From: Heligmosomoides polygyrus polygyrus
Taxonomy: Eukaryota > Nematoda > Chromadorea > Rhabditida > Heligmosomidae
Assembly (NCBI GenBank): GCA_947396885.1
Contig: OX377201.1
Span: forward strand, 26,699,923 to 26,763,922
Length of the DNA stretch: 64,000 nt
Direction: 5' to 3'
Below are positions 22,801-28,800 of this stretch, in pieces (within the stretch, counting starts at the first letter, position 1; the number at the start of each line of letters is the position of its first letter). Under the pieces are notes generated by a model. The model searched no databases, had not been told where the DNA came from, and was given only the letters and a program-made list of their open reading frames with translations. Made by a program: the position numbers and the translations under genes.

Positions 22801-25800
22801 GAGTAACCAGATCCAGAGGATCACTAACGTCTTTACTCCTTCCATTACATTAACCCTCTATAAAAAACCTTTTACGGAGACGTTGGACGGCTTTGTTAGT
22901 GATTTACATGTCACTCACGATACCACAGTCTACCGCTTCGTATCAGACAACTGAAAAATAATAGACGACGCTCTTTAACACTGCTCCTCTCATACTACAC
23001 TTGGCCTTAAAACGCATTTAGTTTGAATCAGCTTTCAATTTACCTTTTATTCGTTTCTGCTCAATAAAACTATTCGCTAAAGCTCTAGAATTGTAGCTTA
23101 TTTTACTGGCTTGGCTTCAAAAAACTGTCGCACGAATACCTCATCTCTTCTGTGCTGCTCGACGATTTCACGTGTCTCCGGATACGCACCCGAAATGCCA
23201 AGCAAGTATTTGTACATCTGCACCCGATGCACACTGGCGATTGTGTGACGCCACGCGTACGTTCTCAGTCGAACCACGTCAATGTCGGACGTTCCATTTA
23301 TCACCTTAAATCACAGGTTAATCTGCTGCTTCTGACAAGAAAATCGTTGCTTTTCGCCATCAAGGCTGTGCAAGTAGTTACAATTACAGAACGCGTAGAG
23401 CATTCCCGCCCGGTCAGAGGGAGGTGCGGGTTCGAGTCCCGCCTGGCGCTAGAAGTTTTGATCGCAACAAGACATCGTTGTGACAGCTTACAACCTCGAT
23501 ACCAGCCAATTGAGGCTAAAAGAAACTGATTTGAATTGTTTCTATCAAGACCATCAGCTTAACTGGTCCCATGCTGATATCAGCGGCCAGCTCATCCCGG
23601 ATACGGGTGGGTGCTGATCGGTCCCACGAGGTGTGGATGTTGCGTTCGATCAAACGGCGCCGGTGGTGTAATGGCGTAGAGCATTCCCGCCCGGTCAGAG
23701 GGAGGTGCGGGTTCGAGTCCCGCCTGGCGCTAGAAGTTTTGATCGCAACAAGACATCGTTGTAACAAATTACAGAACGTTGTTAGGATCATTGCGAAAAT
23801 GCCAGAGTAATCAGGTGTTCTGAAAAGAGCCTTCTCCGGCTACGATTTGTCTGCTCATTGCCATCCCATATAACGCCGCTCCTCTCATGATTCAGATCTG
23901 AGAAAAAGTGACCGCCAATATGACGCGACCTGTGCTTAATCCCGGTCCCACGCAACAATTTTGGACCAGCTAGATGATGACTACGTTTGTAACCAGACCT
24001 ACCTTTTTATTGCATCGTTCATTGTCACGAGAAGTGCTCACTACCAGGTTCTCGTGACAAGAGTCGGTTCAAACTCAGATTACGCAAGCCAGCGCTTTAC
24101 ACATTTACTTTGACCCTAGAACTGTTGGCATAGAGGCTATATGCTGTTAAAGAATGCTCCATTGCGATCAAAAGCCTTGCGCAAGGCAGGACTCGAACAC
24201 CAACAACGCTCTTTGACGTTTGATTGCCACGATATCTGAGTGTTGATAAACCACTGCTCCTAGGTTATCGCGGAAGTTGCGCACCAACAAACAGCGTTGA
24301 TGACAGAAGACGCGGCCTTCAAATCCGGAGGACTAAAATTTCTCTTTTCAAACGCAACTTTTATTAACACAAAATACAAATGAAAGAAAGATCACCCTAC
24401 ACATAAATAGAGGGGTATCTCAAGAGTAAAATTACTCAATATATTCTCCGCTAGCCGCTATGACCGGTCTCCATCCTTAGCCAAAAGCGCTGTCCATACT
24501 TGTGAATGCTGCTTCAATAGCGGTGCGAAGAGGTGTAACATTAGGGTGTCTCGTCTTGTTAGCAACCCTTCCGACTTCGCTCCCAACATAACAGTCCAGG
24601 GGATTCAAATCTGTGCTATTCGAGGGCCAGAACTCCTTAGAACAAATCAAGTCCAAGTTACGGACAGCCAGTTTTGGACTAAATGGCTCGTGTGGGCCGG
24701 TGCGCCGTCCTGCGGAAAGGCAGGTGGCCTCTCTGAGGCTACAGTCACTATCAACGGTTTTACTACAGTCTGCGAAACTCCCAGATAAACTTCCTTGGTG
24801 ACAGTTTGTTCTTTCCCAAAGAAATGTGGCGGCATGGCATCCCCTCACTGGACAAAACACCTAAGGCGTGAACACTTGCTGGAGATTTCTTTCTAACAAT
24901 GACGACGTTCTGGGAATCGTAGGCGAGCCAGCGATCATTTCTACGGTTGGCCTTCACGTCAGCAGCAAGCATTTTTTTAATCAGAAAAGAATCTGATTCG
25001 CCTCTCCGCTTCATTTTTTAAGGACCGCAGTAGCGGATAGCAGGAGGCTACCCGCTTGCTTCTGGAAGCCTTAGACAGCACATCTATTGCACCCTTACTG
25101 GGTACGATTTGTACCGTAGGTTTTCCTCTGCAATCCGATGCATTCCTTGCTCACTGACACCCAACACTCACTTCAATTTCCTCAACGATTGCCGCCGATC
25201 CTCCAGAGTCAGCGCCTGAGCCTTTTTCACGACTGCCGCAGTTCTTGACACGCGTTCCCGTGGGTTTTCCTCACCGAGTTTGCGGAACCTTCCTCAGACC
25301 CCTCCGTTGTACCTGGCGACAACATCGTAAACGGTTGATCTCGGGTAGCCAAGGAATCGAATTATTTCAGCTGGCGAACGCCGAGCGCCAATACCTTCAA
25401 CAATCGCGGCTCTTTGGCTGTACTCCGCACTTGTTTGCAATATCAAGGTCACAGAGGTTATGACTGTTTACTAAACGCTTCTAGCTTTCAACAACAAAAA
25501 TGGCGACCTCTGGGTGAATTACGATGTAACAGGAAATTTGAATCTAAAGGTTTCCGGATTTAAGCGCCGCACCATGTATGATGGACCAGCATCCTGCCCG
25601 CAAAGCAGGTGACCCGGATTCGATTTCCACTCGCGCAAGAGTTTTCATCGCAACCAAGCATTTTGTGGTAGCAGGTTGTCCAGTTTTTCGTTGACTACAT
25701 ATATCACCTCTCACTTGTTGTCCCATTGATCGTCGAGTTGCTCGATCGGGCGCCAGCAGCGTCTTAATTCGTCCCTGTTGCGTGCCAGAGTCCTCCAATG

Positions 25801-28800
25801 GATCCTCCTGGCTCGAAGGGCACGAAGAGCGTCACAGCGGTCGTTCAGGGCTTTCACGAAGAAGTCCGACCAACGCGTTGGTGGGCGCTTTGGTGTTCTC
25901 TTGACATACAGCGGAATCAAGTCGGTGACGGCTCTCGTCCAACGAGTGACTGCGAAGCACATTACGTTTTGGCCGGCCCACCTAATTTTTGACGACTTCT
26001 TCATGCAACAGCGTCTGATCTTCAAACTTTGAAGCTAGGAACTCCAGAGGCCTCTCACTTGCGTGAGTCGTGTCACTCCGGGCACCGTCCTCTCGATTCC
26101 ACGCTGTGTAACGATAATCGCGTGTTCATCCTGCTTTCGCATGGTGCAGGTCTTTGAGGCGTATGTTAGAGCAGGAAGGACAGTGGAGTTGAGTAGGAAT
26201 CGGAGTCGGACGCTCTTCGTCTTCTTGGCGACTTCCTCAACGCTTTTGAAAGCTCCCCAAGCTGCTCGTTTCCTCCCGTCCGCTCTGCCGCTACGTCGTT
26301 GCCCATGTTGACTTCGCGACTCAGATACATGCAGCTCGAGCTTCCGGAGATGTTCACTACGTTGAGCGAGAATGGGGGATCAGAAACTTGCCCGTTCCTC
26401 ATGAACACCTCTTTGTAGGATTAAGAAATATTACAAAAACACTAGGAAGCTCATGACGAGTACGTTGGGATATCATTACGACCAAATACCCTCAAGCAAT
26501 GTGCGAAATAATCAATTTGGACTGATGTCCTTAGCTCCTAGAAGAAAACGAAATGATCTACCACCACAAGGTGCATCCAAATTACCGCATAATGGATATC
26601 ACAGTGTAACTTCAACACAAATGCGGATTTGACAGCGAAACTTAAAACATAGCATCTATTCTCTGACTAACAGAAACAAAAGTCATTCGAAATGGCCGCC
26701 TTTCTTACGAATACAAGTCCTCAGACGAGCGATGAACGCATCACACGTGGCACGGAGGTAGTCGTCGCTCACTTCATTCCACGCTTTCGTCGGGGAGGCT
26801 TCAAGAGACTTCATACTTGCGTGTTGGGTACAGCAAACTTTGCTCTAACCGATCAGACTGAGAAGTCGGGACGGTTTACAGGGTGCGCCATAAATATGGT
26901 CACTTTTCTCGCGTGTAATTTTTTTGTATTTCTTTGTCAACGTTGTTTTTGGTGTTTTCATTGTTTTTTTAGATTCTACGTGTCATCCTAAACATATATA
27001 GTGTTTTTTGCATCTCCACACTGCTCCTTTCAGAAATGGTAAAATCTTGTTCTCAAAGAGGCGCAATCTTGGATCTGAGAAGGGCAGGACTCTCTGTTCC
27101 CAACATCGCTCGTCTGCTGAACCTGCACAAGAAGACTGTCTATCGCTCTGTGGAACGCAACTCTCTCGTTGATCGTCCCCGACCTGGCCGTCCGGTATCC
27201 GTGGCTACGAGCAGTCTTCGAAAAATCGTAGAAGAACGAATCAAGCGGAATCCAGGACGCAGCATGAGAAAAATGGCATCCGAGCTTAACGTATCGGCGA
27301 CGACAATGAGGCGTGTTGTTAAGAATGAGCTTGAACTTTACCCCTACAAGTTCCATCAACTGCACGGACTAACGAATGCACAGAAGGAAGGAAGAAGAAA
27401 AAATGTAGAAGCCTACTCGAGCGGCATGACCACTGGACGACGCTCTTCACCGATGAGAAGCTTTTCTCAATTGAGCAGTCTTTTAACCGCCAAAACTCGC
27501 GGTTGTTGGCCGAAAGTGGTGAAGATGCAGACGCGAAGGGAAAAGTCGTTCAAAGAATTCTCATGCAGCTTCCCTGATGGTTTGGGCCGGTGTTTGCGCC
27601 AAAGGACGGACACCATTGGTTTTTGTTGAACGAGGAGCCAAGATCAATACCGATGTCTACCTGAACGACATATTGAAGAAGGAGATGCTTCGCTGGGCTC
27701 AAGAACACTTTGGAAGTACAACGTGGACCTTTCAACAGGACGGCGCACCCGCTCATAAATCCAAGAAGGCTCAGGAGTGGTGCGCGAGGAATCTGCCCGA
27801 CTTCATCCCTGCATCTGAATGGCTGGCAAACTCGTCAGATTTGAATGTTGCGGACTACTGCGTTTGGTCTATTCTGAAGGAGAAAGCCTGCACTAAATGG
27901 CACACAACGATTCAAGGACTGAAATCCTCACTGGAAAAAGCATGGGAGAAAATTCCGCAAGCAACCCTGCGTGCCGCCATCGAGTCCTACCCTAAGCGTC
28001 TGCAGGCTGTCATTCCTGCCAAAGGAGGTCATATTGAGTGATATCCATTATGTTTGTTAAATAGAATGTCAATAAATTGTTTACGAAGTTTCGCTGTTTT
28101 CTGATAAATTTCGCGTGAGTAATTCGCCTTTTACTGAGTGACCATATTTATGGTGCACCCTGTAAATCCGGTGAGTTCGGAGGCCAGTCCTCGTGCGCAA
28201 GGAAGTCCGGGAGTTCACGTTTGTACCACCATTGTGTTGTTCTCGCCTTGTGTGCAGGCTCAAAGTCCTGCCGAATACACCACCTGTTGTTTTCGAAGAG
28301 TACGTCGGCCTAGGGCCTCAATACGTCCTCCAAAATCGTTTTCTGGTTTTCGTCCTTGTTAATTTTGACACCGGATTCGACAAAAACTAGTGGAGACTTG
28401 CCGTTTGAAGTGATTGCACCTCAACCCATAATTGAAGCAGGACGTGCCGTTCTGCCGACAAGTTTTCCTTCACGAATAGCGGCACCGAAATTCCGAAATA
28501 ATTCGATCGTTTTGAGGATTTTCCGCAGGTTTCAGGGTGAAAACTCTCTCATCAGAGAAAACGATTGCGCGGTGCGTGCCGATCACGAAACGTTTCAGCA
28601 ACTTCTTGCATCTTCGAAGCCGTAGAGTTTTCATTTTCTCAGTCAGCATGTGATCCCGTTGTGTACGATATGGATACATCATGAGCTTCTAACTGACTAT
28701 TGTTCTAGCATGGTAGGATAAATATTGAGTTCTTCAGCCATTTCCCCCAAGGAACGGCGAGGATTAAGTCGAATTCGCTCACGAACTTTTTTCATCATTT

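Noticed and set aside
23660..23735. Functional tRNA gene
   Set aside because: Boxes A and B and an acceptor stem are present, but no 7-nt anticodon loop can be formed and the sequence, with its unique tail, is repeated at three other places. A SINE or pseudo-tRNA is the better reading.
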